A stretch of DNA of 15,310 nt from the NCBI GenBank assembly GCA_023399455.1, contig JAEWPN010000139.1, positions 1-15,310 of the forward strand, written 5' to 3'. Every line of letters begins with the position of its first letter. Positions within the stretch are counted from its first letter, which is position 1. Shown here piece by piece: positions 1-7,903 of this stretch. Position numbers and translations under genes: made by a program. Origin of the DNA: Bacillota bacterium (GTDB lineage Bacteria; Bacillota; Clostridia; Lachnospirales; Lachnospiraceae). The notes beneath the pieces were generated by a model, which was given only the letters and a program-made list of their open reading frames with translations, was not told the DNA's origin and did not search any database.

Positions 1-8
1 GTAAAAAG

Positions 9-875
9 ATGGAAGTGATTATGGCTAAGAGCGCCGGCTTCTGCTTCGGAGTGAAGCGGGCGGTGGAAAGCGTTTATGAGCAAATAGAAACGGGCAAGAA
101 GATATATACTTTCGGGCCTATCATTCATAATGAAGAGGTCGTAAAAGACCTGGAGGAAAAAGGAGTTCAGGTAATTGAAAATATGGACGAGCTTGGAAGG
201 ATAACGGAAGGAACTGTTATCATACGCTCTCACGGAGTTTCCAAGGAGGTCTATGAGCTCATCGATAAGCAAGGTCTGGAGTGTGTGGATGCCACCTGTC
301 CTTTTGTAAAGCGGATACATAGAATCGTGGAGAAGGAAAGCGGCGAGGGAAAGAAAATCATCATCATAGGAAATCCCGGACATCCCGAAGTAGAGGGAAT
401 CAGAGGCTGGGCGGTTACAGAAACTATCGTCATGGAGTCTGAGAAAGAGGTGGAGGATTTCCTGAACGATAAAAATAACGGTGTATTGAAAAACGAAGAA
501 TTATGTATTGTTTCTCAAACGACATTTAACTACAACAAATTTAAAGATTTAGTTGAAATTTTCTCAAAAAGAGGTTACAATGTTAGTGTTGTTAACACCA
601 TATGTAATGCAACAGAAGAACGGCAGACTGAGGCAAAACAGATTGCATCTCAGGTTCAAACCATGATTGTAATAGGGGGGACTCACAGCTCTAATACAAG
701 AAAACTGTATGAAATATGCAAAAAAGAATGTGAGAACACTCATTTTATACAGACACTGGATGACTTGCATTTAGAACTACTTAAAGCTGCTTCACCGGTC
801 GGTATTACTGCCGGGGCATCGACCCCAAATAATATAATTGAGGAGGTTCAAAATTATGTCAGAATTAACTTTTGA
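9..875 (+). CDS. ispH: 4-hydroxy-3-methylbut-2-enyl diphosphate reductase (IspH)
   Basis: IspH performs the last step of the MEP isoprenoid pathway, reducing HMBPP to IPP and DMAPP in the cytosol with an oxygen-sensitive Fe-S cluster. All family marks are visible in 288 residues. The three cluster cysteines are C12 (in AGFCFGV), C97 (in DATCPF) and C199 (in TICNAT). The substrate-binding histidines are H40, H75 (RSHG) and H125, with the catalytic glutamate E127 in GHPEV and the SQTT motif at 169-172. Length is normal for a stand-alone enzyme. The start at ATG 9 gives the usual MEVIxAKSAGFCFGV opening, but its ribosome binding site lies off the window edge. The last 20 nt overlap rpsA, whose ribosome binding site is inside ispH codons. 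The stretch 481-600 is about 27% GC against about 43-53% in the first 420 bases sampled. Identification is secure. Confidence 0.97.
   Translation: MEVIMAKSAGFCFGVKRAVESVYEQIETGKKIYTFGPIIHNEEVVKDLEEKGVQVIENMDELGRITEGTVIIRSHGVSKEVYELIDKQGLECVDATCPFVKRIHRIVEKESGEGKKIIIIGNPGHPEVEGIRGWAVTETIVMESEKEVEDFLNDKNNGVLKNEELCIVSQTTFNYNKFKDLVEIFSKRGYNVSVVNTICNATEERQTEAKQIASQVQTMIVIGGTHSSNTRKLYEICKKECENTHFIQTLDDLHLELLKAASPVGITAGASTPNNIIEEVQNYVRINF
841..847 (+). promoter_or_regulatory. Ribosome binding site that fixes the rpsA start
   Basis: AGGAGGT lies 8-9 nt before ATG 856. The reading frame is open further upstream (a TTG at 838 could be read as a start), but only ATG 856 has this spacing and gives the typical MSELTFEQM opening. 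The site is embedded in ispH coding sequence, so the two genes are probably translationally coupled. Confidence 0.85.
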
Positions 876-2007
876 ACAAATGTTAGAGGAATCATTTAAG
901 ACAATACATTCAGGAGAGGTAGTAGAGGGTACGGTCATCGATGTAAAGCCTGAAGAGATTATTCTCAATATCGGTTATAAATCAGATGGTATTTTAACGA
1001 GATATGAGTACACCAACGAACCAAACGTGGATTTGACAACAATCGCTAAGCAGGGCGATAAGATGGAAGTGAAGATACTAAAAGTAAATGACGGCGAGGG
1101 ACAAGTTCTTTTAACCTATAAGAGACTTGCTGCTGACAGAGGCAATAAGAGAATCGAGGAAGCGTTTAATAACAAGGAGGTGCTCACCGCAAAGGTTGCC
1201 CAGGTTTTGGACGGCGGTTTGAGCGTAGTAGTGGAAGAAGTAAGAATCTTTATTCCGGCAAGCCTTGTATCGGATGTCTATGAAAAAGATTTGTCCAAAT
1301 ATGCAGGTCAGGAAATTCAGTTTGTTATCAGCGAATATAATCCTAAGAGAAGAAGATATATCGGCGACCGCAAGCAGTTAATCGCTGCTGAAAAAGCGGA
1401 ATTGCAGAAGAAGCTTTTCGAGACGATCAAAGAAGGCGACGTAGTGGAAGGCACGGTAAAGAATGTGACCGATTTCGGTGCATTTATCGATTTGGGCGGC
1501 GCAGACGGACTCCTCCATATTTCCGAGATGTCATGGGGCAGAGTGGAGAATCCGAAGAAGGTATTCAAAGTTGGTGATGTTGTAAAGGTATTGATCAAAG
1601 AAATTTCTGGAAATAAAATTGCATTGAGCCTTAAATTTGACGATGCAAATCCTTGGAAGGCAGCTGCACAGAAGTATGCGGTAGGCAACGTAGTAACCGG
1701 AAAAGTAGCCAGAATGACTGATTTTGGTGCGTTTATCGAATTAGAGCCCGGTGTGGATGCACTGCTTCACGTATCTCAGATTTCCAAGGATCATATCGAA
1801 AAGCCCTCCGATGTGCTTAAGGTAGGCGAAGAGGTAACGGCTAAGGTGGTCGACTTCAACGATGAGGAGAAGAAAATCAGCCTGAGCGTTAAAGCGATGT
1901 TTGCACCTGAACCGAAGGAAGAAGAGAAAGAGTCCGATGAGGATGTGGTATCTGTGGATATCGAGGCGGTGATTGCCGGCGAACAGGGAGAGACTTCCGA
2001 GGAATAA
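856..2007 (+). CDS. rpsA: 30S ribosomal protein S1 homologue, four S1 domains
   Basis: RNA-binding protein of 383 residues with four OB-fold S1 domains at about 20-89, 107-174, 193-261 and 276-346, followed by an acidic tail (350-383, rich in E and D). Domains 3 and 4 are the most canonical, with the NVTDFGAFIDLGGADGLLHIS and RMTDFGAFIELEPGVDALLHVS type signatures; domains 1 and 2 are more diverged. In E. coli a six-domain S1 docks mRNA on the 30S subunit; in Firmicutes the shorter four-domain homologue (YpfD-like) has a less settled role. ATG 856 is chosen from the AGGAGG at 841-846. The gene overlaps ispH by 20 nt in a different frame. In many clostridia the two are a single IspH-S1 fusion, so this is the unfused counterpart. 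cheR follows after 26 nt. Confidence 0.93.
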   Translation: MSELTFEQMLEESFKTIHSGEVVEGTVIDVKPEEIILNIGYKSDGILTRYEYTNEPNVDLTTIAKQGDKMEVKILKVNDGEGQVLLTYKRLAADRGNKRIEEAFNNKEVLTAKVAQVLDGGLSVVVEEVRIFIPASLVSDVYEKDLSKYAGQEIQFVISEYNPKRRRYIGDRKQLIAAEKAELQKKLFETIKEGDVVEGTVKNVTDFGAFIDLGGADGLLHISEMSWGRVENPKKVFKVGDVVKVLIKEISGNKIALSLKFDDANPWKAAAQKYAVGNVVTGKVARMTDFGAFIELEPGVDALLHVSQISKDHIEKPSDVLKVGEEVTAKVVDFNDEEKKISLSVKAMFAPEPKEEEKESDEDVVSVDIEAVIAGEQGETSEE

Positions 2008-2033
2008 AAGAATAAATTACGGTAGGTAAGGCT

Positions 2034-2810
2034 ATGGCTTATGACTATGAATGGTTCAAGACTGCAGTTTATAATTTAACTAAAATTGATTTGAGCTCTT
2101 ATAAAGAAAAGCAGATGAAACGCCGTATCGATACGCTGATAGCCAAAAATAATGTGGTCGGATATGATAAGTATATCGCATATATCAAGGAGAATCATGT
2201 CAAGTTCGAAGAATTTGTCAACTATCTTACGATTAATGTATCGGAATTCTATCGCAATCCCGATCAATGGCAGGTCTTGGAGAAGGAGATTATTCCTGAG
2301 TTGATAACTAAGTTTGGCAGGAACCTGAAGATATGGAGCGCAGCGTGTTCTACCGGAGATGAACCCTATTCTCTCGTAATGGCTCTTTCCAGACATATTC
2401 CGTTAGAGCAGATAAAAGTGTATGCGACGGACTTGGACAAGCAGGTTATCGCTAAGGCAAAGATGGGCTTGTATTCGGACAAGAGTATATCCAATGTGCC
2501 GGAGGACCTGAAGAAGAAATATTTTACGAAGGTTGGTTTATCCTATCAAATATCGGAGGATATCAAGAAACGAGTGGAATTCGGTGAGCACAATTTGCTG
2601 AAGGACTCGTATCGCGAAGGATGGCATATGATTATTTGCCGCAATGTTCTCATATATTTTACGGAGGAAGCGAAGGACGAGGTATTCGTGAAGTTTCAAC
2701 GGGCGTTGGCGAGTAAAGGGATTTTGTTTATTGGCAGTACAGAGCAGATTATCAATTATAAGGATATGGGATACGGCAGAAGGAATTCTTTCTTTTACGA
2801 AAAACCATAA
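2034..2810 (+). CDS. cheR: CheR-type chemoreceptor glutamate methyltransferase
   Basis: SAM-dependent O-methyltransferase that methylates glutamates on methyl-accepting chemotaxis receptors. The 258 residues show the CheR layout: an N-terminal helical domain (about 1-75) ending in TINVSEFYR (67-74), then the Rossmann-like SAM domain with motif I WSAACSTGDEPYS (101-113), an acidic ATDLD (131-135) and ICRNVLIYF (201-209). There is no TPR or receptor-tethering extension, so this is the plain cytoplasmic form. The ribosome binding site is weak (GGTAGG, 2021-2026). It lies 26 nt after rpsA and is probably co-transcribed with it. No other chemotaxis gene is in the window, so whether it serves motility or another receptor pathway cannot be told here. 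The family call is firm. Confidence 0.92.
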   Translation: MAYDYEWFKTAVYNLTKIDLSSYKEKQMKRRIDTLIAKNNVVGYDKYIAYIKENHVKFEEFVNYLTINVSEFYRNPDQWQVLEKEIIPELITKFGRNLKIWSAACSTGDEPYSLVMALSRHIPLEQIKVYATDLDKQVIAKAKMGLYSDKSISNVPEDLKKKYFTKVGLSYQISEDIKKRVEFGEHNLLKDSYREGWHMIICRNVLIYFTEEAKDEVFVKFQRALASKGILFIGSTEQIINYKDMGYGRRNSFFYEKP

Positions 2811-2814
2811 AGAT

Positions 2815-2861
2815 AAAACTACTGAATTAGCGGGAAGACATTGTTAATTCAGTAGTTTTTT
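2815..2861. terminator. Rho-independent terminator, likely bidirectional
   Basis: A perfect 15-bp stem pairs 2815-2829 with 2845-2859 around a 15-nt loop, followed by T residues to 2861. It starts 4 nt after the cheR stop. The left arm begins with AAAA, so on the minus strand it also ends in a short T run and could stop transcripts from the convergent gene at 2924-4027. Confidence 0.88.
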
Positions 2862-2923
2862 ATGTAAGCAGGAAAGTGCACCTATTATAAGATTAATGGA
2901 TGAGCAGCGCACTTTTATTCATT

Positions 2924-4027
2924 TTAGTAAGACTGCGCAATCATATTAAGTATGTGGGAAGCATATTTCTCAAACAGCGGACGCTCCTTTTTCATTTCCT
3001 CGGTCAGCTCGAAAAAGGTTTCTTTGTCCTTATAATCTCTCTTGAAGAATGGTTCAAATATAATATCCCACTGGGGAAGATAAGAGGAAAGCTTGCGGGT
3101 ATAGCAAGTTGCTGCGGTGGCTTGCATGCGGTGATTTTTGTCCACGAAGGAAGCCACGGATTTATGGATAGCGGTATCCTCTTCTGGAAGGTAGTAATAA
3201 TTCTTATAATTGGAATAGTAATATTTCATCTCCTCCTCATAGAGAGGTATGCGAAGGGTGCCCTCCAAGCCTTCCCCCTTGAAATAGCAGCCTTTAGAGG
3301 TGCCGGAAAGAGCGTCTGGAAGAGGAGACGGCAGAGTCAGCTTCATAAGGATTTCCTGATGTTGCTTGCCGTTTATATCCCGGTAATAATTCGCCTGTAC
3401 CTTTTTCGGCGTTATGGGCGAATGAAAGAGGTCGTAATAGGAAAGAATCGGGAGAATGCGGAGCATGCCCTTCATGTCATCGGCGTTGTGAAGCGTAAGG
3501 GCCTGCAAGGCATAGTCGGTAGGATTCTTTACATAGTTATGGTACACGCTTATCAGCTCTCCTCCGTCGAAGGTGTCTTCTCTGCCGACGCCAAGGTATT
3601 GCTCCAGCGTCTTCAATTTGCAGTTGGGCAGCTTTAAAATCCCCTTATAAGGAGAAACTCTTCTATAAATATCGATACCATCGAAATGATTAAAATGATA
3701 AGGCAAATGGTGCTGCCTGCATTTTTGCAGCAGATAAGGGAGGTCAAAATTATTCCCGTTAAAATGGATCAGATGGGTATACCTCCCGGCATGTTGAAAA
3801 AAGGCGGACAGAATATCCGCTTCCTCTTCGTAGGTATTAGCGAACCACTGTTTTACATACCAGCTTCCCGCTTCGTAATAGGCGGCGCCTATGAGGTAAA
3901 GTGAAGAACTTTTGACCGTGAAGCCGGTGGTTTCTATATCGATGAAAAGTATTTTTTCAAGGGGAGCGATTTTTTCGAGAGGATAATTAAAAGTATCGAA
4001 GTGAATAGTTTGACGTAAAATTCTCAT
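2924..4027 (-). CDS. YprB-like ribonuclease-H-fold (DEDD) exonuclease
   Basis: 367-residue protein of the RNase-H-like superfamily resembling Bacillus YprB. The N-terminal half carries exonuclease motifs: ExoI FIDIETTGF (D30, E32), ExoII HFNGNNFDLPYL (88-99, D95), a further acidic site GIDIYRR (D119) and ExoIII LHNADD (179-184, H180 and D184). All four acidic positions expected for two-metal catalysis are present, so the enzyme should be active; its substrate is unknown. The C-terminal part (about 220-367) is tyrosine- and lysine-rich with no motif I recognise. The start at 4027 is chosen because minus-strand AAAGGAG (4032-4038) sits 4-5 nt before it; a longer reading to 4108 has no such site. 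In bacilli the homologue sits beside the YprA helicase, which is absent here. Divergent from rnfC. Confidence 0.85.
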   Translation of the reverse strand: MRILRQTIHFDTFNYPLEKIAPLEKILFIDIETTGFTVKSSSLYLIGAAYYEAGSWYVKQWFANTYEEEADILSAFFQHAGRYTHLIHFNGNNFDLPYLLQKCRQHHLPYHFNHFDGIDIYRRVSPYKGILKLPNCKLKTLEQYLGVGREDTFDGGELISVYHNYVKNPTDYALQALTLHNADDMKGMLRILPILSYYDLFHSPITPKKVQANYYRDINGKQHQEILMKLTLPSPLPDALSGTSKGCYFKGEGLEGTLRIPLYEEEMKYYYSNYKNYYYLPEEDTAIHKSVASFVDKNHRMQATAATCYTRKLSSYLPQWDIIFEPFFKRDYKDKETFFELTEEMKKERPLFEKYASHILNMIAQSY

Positions 4028-4075
4028 ATAGCTCCTTTCGTCTGAAAAGGATAGATTACTTATCTTCCTTTGGTT

Positions 4076-4084
4076 ATAATAACA
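4076..4084 (-). promoter_or_regulatory. Candidate extended -10 promoter for the YprB-like gene
   Basis: On the minus strand the sequence reads TGTTATTAT, an extended -10 element (TGn plus TATTAT), about 50 nt upstream of ATG 4027. No convincing -35 is present at 16-18 nt spacing. A plus-strand TATAAT at 4075-4080 overlaps it, also without a good -35, and might serve the rnf operon instead. Confidence 0.4.
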
Positions 4085-4093
4085 TGTTTTTGC

Positions 4094-4111
4094 AAAATGC
4101 AGTAGCATTTT
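4094..4111. repeat. Short hairpin between the divergent YprB-like gene and rnfC
   Basis: AAAATGC (4094-4100), a 4-nt AGTA loop and GCATTTT (4105-4111) form a 7-bp inverted repeat followed by TTTG. It sits in the 169-nt divergent intergenic region (4028-4196), 85 nt upstream of rnfC. It could be an operator or a weak RNA hairpin; the sequence does not decide. No clear -35/-10 pair for rnfC is visible in this region. Confidence 0.35.
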
Positions 4112-4196
4112 TTGTAGAAAAATAGTATATTTATAAGTGTCGGGAATGCGGTTTGAAAAAGCAGTCCTGCGAATTTAAGAGAAAGAAGGGTGACAA

Positions 4197-5549
4197 ATGG
4201 CGAAATTAACATTTTCGGGTGGTATACATCCCTACGACGGTAAAGACATGTCCAAGGATAAACCGATGAAAGCGATATTGCCTAAGGGGGATTTGGTATA
4301 TCCCTTATCCCAGCATATCGGAGCGCCGGCGGTGGCTATCGTGGAAAAAGGTGATAGAGTGCTTGCGGGGCAGAAAATCGCGGAGGCGTCCGGCTACGTG
4401 TCTGCTCCCGTTTATGCGACAGTTTCGGGTACAGTCAAAGTGATTGAGCCTAGACGGGTAGTGACCGGGGACAGCGTAATGAGCATCATAGTAGAAAATG
4501 ATGAAAAATATGAAGAGATAGAATATTCTACAGTCGATTCCTACAAGGAATTGACGAAAGAAGAAATCGTTGAGCGGATAAAAGAAGCAGGAGTGGTCGG
4601 CATGGGAGGGGCGGGCTTTCCCACCTTCATAAAGCTTTCGCCGGGGGAGCCGGAGAAGATAGATTATATCATTGCCAATTGTGCTGAATGTGAGCCGTAT
4701 CTTACCTCCGATTACCGGAGGATGATAGAGGAACCGGAAAAAATCGTAGAGGGGCTTAAAATCATATTGAGTCTGTTCGATAATGCACGGGCTATTCTGG
4801 CAGTGGAGGACAATAAAACGGACTGTATCGATATATTAAAGAAACTGACCAAAAACGAAAATCGTATCAGTGTAAAGGCTTTAAAAACAAAATATCCACA
4901 GGGTGCAGAACGTCAGATCATTTATGCGACTACCGGAAGGAGCATTAATTCCAAGATGCTTCCAGCGGATGCAGGCTGTATCGTAGACAACGTGGATACT
5001 ATTGTTGCGGTTTACCATGCAGTCATGTGGGGAATGCCTCTGATGCATAGGATAGTAACGGTAACAGGAGATGCTGTTTCAGATCCGCGCAATTTCCTTG
5101 TGCGGATAGGGACGAGCTATAGGGAGCTGGTTGATGAGGCAGGAGGTTTTAAGAAGCTGCCGGCAAAGATCATCTCTGGCGGACCTATGATGGGATTTAG
5201 CATTTTTAATTTGGATGTACCTACTACCAAAACGGCCTCAGCTCTGCTCTGTATGACGCAGGACGAGGTTTCCCAGATGGAGCCAAGTGCGTGTATCAAT
5301 TGCGGAAAATGTGTGGAGGTATGTCCCGGCAGGATTGTGCCCAAAATGTTGTCGGATTACGCGGAGCATTACAGCGAGGACGCATTTCTAAAGCATCAGG
5401 GAATGGAATGCTGCGAATGCGGCTGTTGCAGTTATGTATGCCCGGCCAGAAGGCCGCTTACTCAGACGATAAAGTCTATGCGTAAGATACAGCTTGCTAA
5501 GAAATCAGGAAAAGCAAATGAGAAAAAGAAAAAGCAGGAGGTAGGATAA
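4197..5549 (+). CDS. rnfC: Rnf complex subunit C (NADH-binding, Fe-S)
   Basis: Peripheral cytoplasmic subunit of the Rnf ferredoxin:NAD+ oxidoreductase, the site of NAD+ reduction. The 450 residues contain an N-terminal biotinyl-lipoyl-like domain (about 30-100), the glycine-rich nucleotide/FMN motif GVVGMGGAGFPT (132-143), a SLBB-like segment around 285-330, and two [4Fe-4S] sites: C366, C369, C372, C376 (CINCGKCVEVCP) and C405, C408, C411, C415 (CCECGCCSYVCP). The tail is a short lysine-rich extension (429-450). The long alanine/lysine repeats found in proteobacterial RnfC are absent, as expected for clostridia. ATG 4197 follows GAAGGG at 4185-4190. It is the first gene of a complete C-D-G-E-A-B operon; the stop at 5547-5549 abuts the rnfD start directly. 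Confidence 0.96.
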   Translation: MAKLTFSGGIHPYDGKDMSKDKPMKAILPKGDLVYPLSQHIGAPAVAIVEKGDRVLAGQKIAEASGYVSAPVYATVSGTVKVIEPRRVVTGDSVMSIIVENDEKYEEIEYSTVDSYKELTKEEIVERIKEAGVVGMGGAGFPTFIKLSPGEPEKIDYIIANCAECEPYLTSDYRRMIEEPEKIVEGLKIILSLFDNARAILAVEDNKTDCIDILKKLTKNENRISVKALKTKYPQGAERQIIYATTGRSINSKMLPADAGCIVDNVDTIVAVYHAVMWGMPLMHRIVTVTGDAVSDPRNFLVRIGTSYRELVDEAGGFKKLPAKIISGGPMMGFSIFNLDVPTTKTASALLCMTQDEVSQMEPSACINCGKCVEVCPGRIVPKMLSDYAEHYSEDAFLKHQGMECCECGCCSYVCPARRPLTQTIKSMRKIQLAKKSGKANEKKKKQEVG

Positions 5550-6488
5550 GTGAGTGATTTGATGAAGGTATCCTCCAATCCCCATGTTAGGTCCAAGGTA
5601 ACAACGAGCAGTATTATGCTCTCCGTATTAATTGCGCTGCTACCTGCCGCGGGCTTCGGTATCTATAATTTTGGAATGGACGCGCTGATTTTGATAGGTG
5701 TGACGGTGGGGTCTGCCGTTCTTACGGAATATACATACGAAAAACTGATGAATAAACCAGTGACAATAGGTGACTATTCCGCTGTGGTTACCGGACTTTT
5801 ACTGGCACTTAACCTGCCTTCTTCCGTTCCTTGGTGGATTGGCATGATTGGTGGGATATTCGCTATTTTGGTGGTAAAGGTGCTGTTTGGGGGTCTGGGG
5901 CAAAACTTCATGAACCCTGCGTTGGCGGCGAGATGTTTTTTACTCATATCCTTTACTCCCATCATGAACAACTTCGAGGTGGATGCTTATAGCGGAGCTA
6001 CTCCGCTTGCCCTGATAGAAAATGGAGAAGCCGTGAACATTCTGGATATGATTATCGGTAGGACAGCAGGAACCATTGGAGAAACCTCTATGATAGCTAT
6101 TATAGCCGGCGCCTGTCTTTTAATTCTGCTGGGAATTATTGATTTAAGGGTGCCCGGCAGCTATATCATAAGCTTCGTGATATTTCTATGTTTATTTGGC
6201 AGCCATGGAGCAGATCCGGCATATATCAGCGCACAGCTTGCAGGAGGAGGCTTAATGCTGGGTGCATTTTTCATGGCGACGGACTATGTGACCCGTCCGA
6301 TTACCAAGAAAGGACAGTATATTTACGGAATTATTCTGGGCGTTCTTACGGGCATCTTCCGTTTGTTCGGACCGTCGGCGGAGGGTGTTTCCTATGCGAT
6401 TATTATAGGTAATCTCCTCGTTCCGCTTATTGAAAAAATGACCTTTCCTAAGGCGTTCGGTACAAAAGGAGGGAAAGTGCATGAATGA
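5550..6488 (+). CDS. rnfD: Rnf complex subunit D (FMN-bearing membrane protein)
   Basis: Integral membrane subunit of 312 residues that carries a covalent FMN and is thought to form part of the ion channel. Multiple hydrophobic segments are seen at about 20-60, 73-88, 95-115, 122-140, 181-198, 204-218, 228-245, 257-275 and 280-296. The flavinylation motif is SGAT at 148-151 within DAYSGATPLAL, with T151 the expected attachment residue. NPALAARCF (122-130) is also typical of RnfD/NqrB. The start is GTG 5550, chosen because AGGAGGT at 5536-5542 is 7 nt upstream; ATG 5562 would be too far from it. The gene begins immediately after the rnfC stop and its end overlaps rnfG by 8 nt. Confidence 0.96.
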   Translation: MSDLMKVSSNPHVRSKVTTSSIMLSVLIALLPAAGFGIYNFGMDALILIGVTVGSAVLTEYTYEKLMNKPVTIGDYSAVVTGLLLALNLPSSVPWWIGMIGGIFAILVVKVLFGGLGQNFMNPALAARCFLLISFTPIMNNFEVDAYSGATPLALIENGEAVNILDMIIGRTAGTIGETSMIAIIAGACLLILLGIIDLRVPGSYIISFVIFLCLFGSHGADPAYISAQLAGGGLMLGAFFMATDYVTRPITKKGQYIYGIILGVLTGIFRLFGPSAEGVSYAIIIGNLLVPLIEKMTFPKAFGTKGGKVHE

Positions 6489-7125
6489 TCATATAAAAGG
6501 AATGTTGAAAGACGCTCTTATACTCTTCGTCATTACGCTGTCGGCAGGCCTTATTCTGGGTGTGGTTTATCAGGTGACGAAGGAACCTATTGCTGCGCAG
6601 AAGGCAAAGGTAAAACAAGAGGCCTGCAAAGAGGTCTTTTCCGAGGCGGAAAGCTTCGAAATCGTCCAGACAGCACAGGCGGAGGATGAATGGGTGTTAC
6701 AAAAGAGCGAGCTCGGCTTTGAAGCCGTGGATATCGATGAGGTTATGAAGGCTTTGGATGCCGATAACAATATGTTAGGTTATGTCATTACAGTAACCGA
6801 CCATGAAGGCTACAGCGGGGACATCCAGTTCATGCTGGGTATAGGAGAAGGTGGTACATTGAATGGAATCTCCATCTTGTCAATATCGGAGACTGCCGGA
6901 CTCGGTATGCGTGCGGAGGAAGTGCTGAAACCACAATTTGCGGATAAGCAGGTGGATTTCTTCGAATATACGAAATCGGGTGCTCAGAGAGATAACCAGA
7001 TTGATGCGATCAGTGGAGCGACGATTACGACCAATGCGGTTACGAATGGTGTAAATGCCGGACTTTATTATTTCCGTACGTTTCTTAATACGAACATCAT
7101 GGAAGGAGGGAGCGGCAATGAATAG
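6481..7125 (+). CDS. rnfG: Rnf complex subunit G (FMN-binding, membrane-anchored)
   Basis: 214-residue subunit with one N-terminal membrane helix (about 11-31) and an extracytoplasmic FMN-binding domain. The covalent flavin motif is DAISGATITTNAV (175-187); T181 is the expected acceptor. SETAGLGMRAEE (136-147) is the other conserved patch of the RnfG/NqrC family. The protein relays electrons between the membrane Fe-S centre and RnfD. ATG 6481 is preceded by AAGGAGG at 6466-6472. It overlaps rnfD by 8 nt and rnfE by 8 nt, so translation is very likely coupled. Family, length and context all agree. Confidence 0.95.
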   Translation: MNDHIKGMLKDALILFVITLSAGLILGVVYQVTKEPIAAQKAKVKQEACKEVFSEAESFEIVQTAQAEDEWVLQKSELGFEAVDIDEVMKALDADNNMLGYVITVTDHEGYSGDIQFMLGIGEGGTLNGISILSISETAGLGMRAEEVLKPQFADKQVDFFEYTKSGAQRDNQIDAISGATITTNAVTNGVNAGLYYFRTFLNTNIMEGGSGNE

Positions 7126-7903
7126 TGTAAATGAAAGGCTTTTTAACGGTCTGGTAAAAGAAAACCCAACCTTCGTGCTGATGCTTGGAATGTGTCCAAC
7201 CTTAGCGGTGACGACTTCGGCGGTTAATGGTCTGGGCATGGGATTGACCACGATGGTGGTGCTGGCGCTCAGCAATATGTTTATTTCCCTGCTTAGGAAC
7301 ATTATCCCGGACAAAGTTAGGATTCCTGCGTTCATCGTTGTAATAGCTTCCTTCGTCACGATGATGGAGCTTCTTTTGGAGGGCTTTCTTCCGTCTTTAT
7401 ACGATGCGCTCGGAATATACATACCGCTCATTGTAGTTAACTGCATTATTTTGGGAAGGGCTGAGGCTTACGCCTCGAAAAACTCTGTTATTCCGTCTTT
7501 TTTTGACGGTGTGGGAATGGGACTGGGCTTTTCCTTTGCCCTCACTTGTATCGGTGCGGTGAGGGAGATCATAGGAGCAGGAGAACTGTTCGGATATCAT
7601 ATCATGCCGGAAGCCTATGTACCATGCACTATTTTCATCATGGCACCCGGAGCGTTCTTTGTTCTTGCGGCTCTTACGGCTATTCAGAATAAGATCAAGA
7701 TAAAAGGTAAGAGAAAGGGCAGAGATGTTTCTAAGATTCAGTCGGGCTGCAGCGAAGACTGTATGAATTGTTCTGATACTGGCTGCGGTCACCGGTTTTA
7801 CGATACCAGTAAGCGTGCTGAAAAGGAAAAAATAAAGGAGATAGAAATTACTGAAATAACGGATGATACTGCTGGAAAGGAGGATGAAGTGAATGATTAT
7901 TGA
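7118..7903 (+). CDS. rnfE: Rnf complex subunit E with a cysteine-bearing C-terminal tail
   Basis: Integral membrane subunit that with RnfA holds a [2Fe-2S] centre inside the membrane. The core (about 1-195) has six hydrophobic segments and the two cysteine sites expected for that centre: C26 in GMCPTLAV and C109 in VVNCIILGRAEAYAS. The start is ATG 7118, with AAGGAGGG at 7103-7110; upstream codons in the same frame lie inside rnfG. Unusually, about 65 residues follow the last helix: a basic stretch KIKIKGKRKGR (192-202), then C211, C215, C218, C223 and H225 (CSEDCMNCSDTGCGH), then a charged acidic end (231-261). The basic stretch suggests the tail is cytoplasmic. Its role is unknown; metal binding is an inference. 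The gene overlaps rnfG by 8 nt and rnfA by 11 nt. Confidence 0.95.
   Translation: MNSVNERLFNGLVKENPTFVLMLGMCPTLAVTTSAVNGLGMGLTTMVVLALSNMFISLLRNIIPDKVRIPAFIVVIASFVTMMELLLEGFLPSLYDALGIYIPLIVVNCIILGRAEAYASKNSVIPSFFDGVGMGLGFSFALTCIGAVREIIGAGELFGYHIMPEAYVPCTIFIMAPGAFFVLAALTAIQNKIKIKGKRKGRDVSKIQSGCSEDCMNCSDTGCGHRFYDTSKRAEKEKIKEIEITEITDDTAGKEDEVNDY

Noticed and set aside
2873..2915. 7-bp inverted repeat (AAAGTGC / GCACTTT) after the YprB-like gene
   Set aside because: The loop is 29 nt and only three T residues follow on the minus strand. The much stronger stem at 2815-2861 can terminate both genes.
2900..3637. A 245-codon open frame on the plus strand, opposite the YprB-like gene
   Set aside because: It lies inside a gene with clear exonuclease motifs, has no recognisable domain and no ribosome binding site. 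It is a shadow of the real frame.
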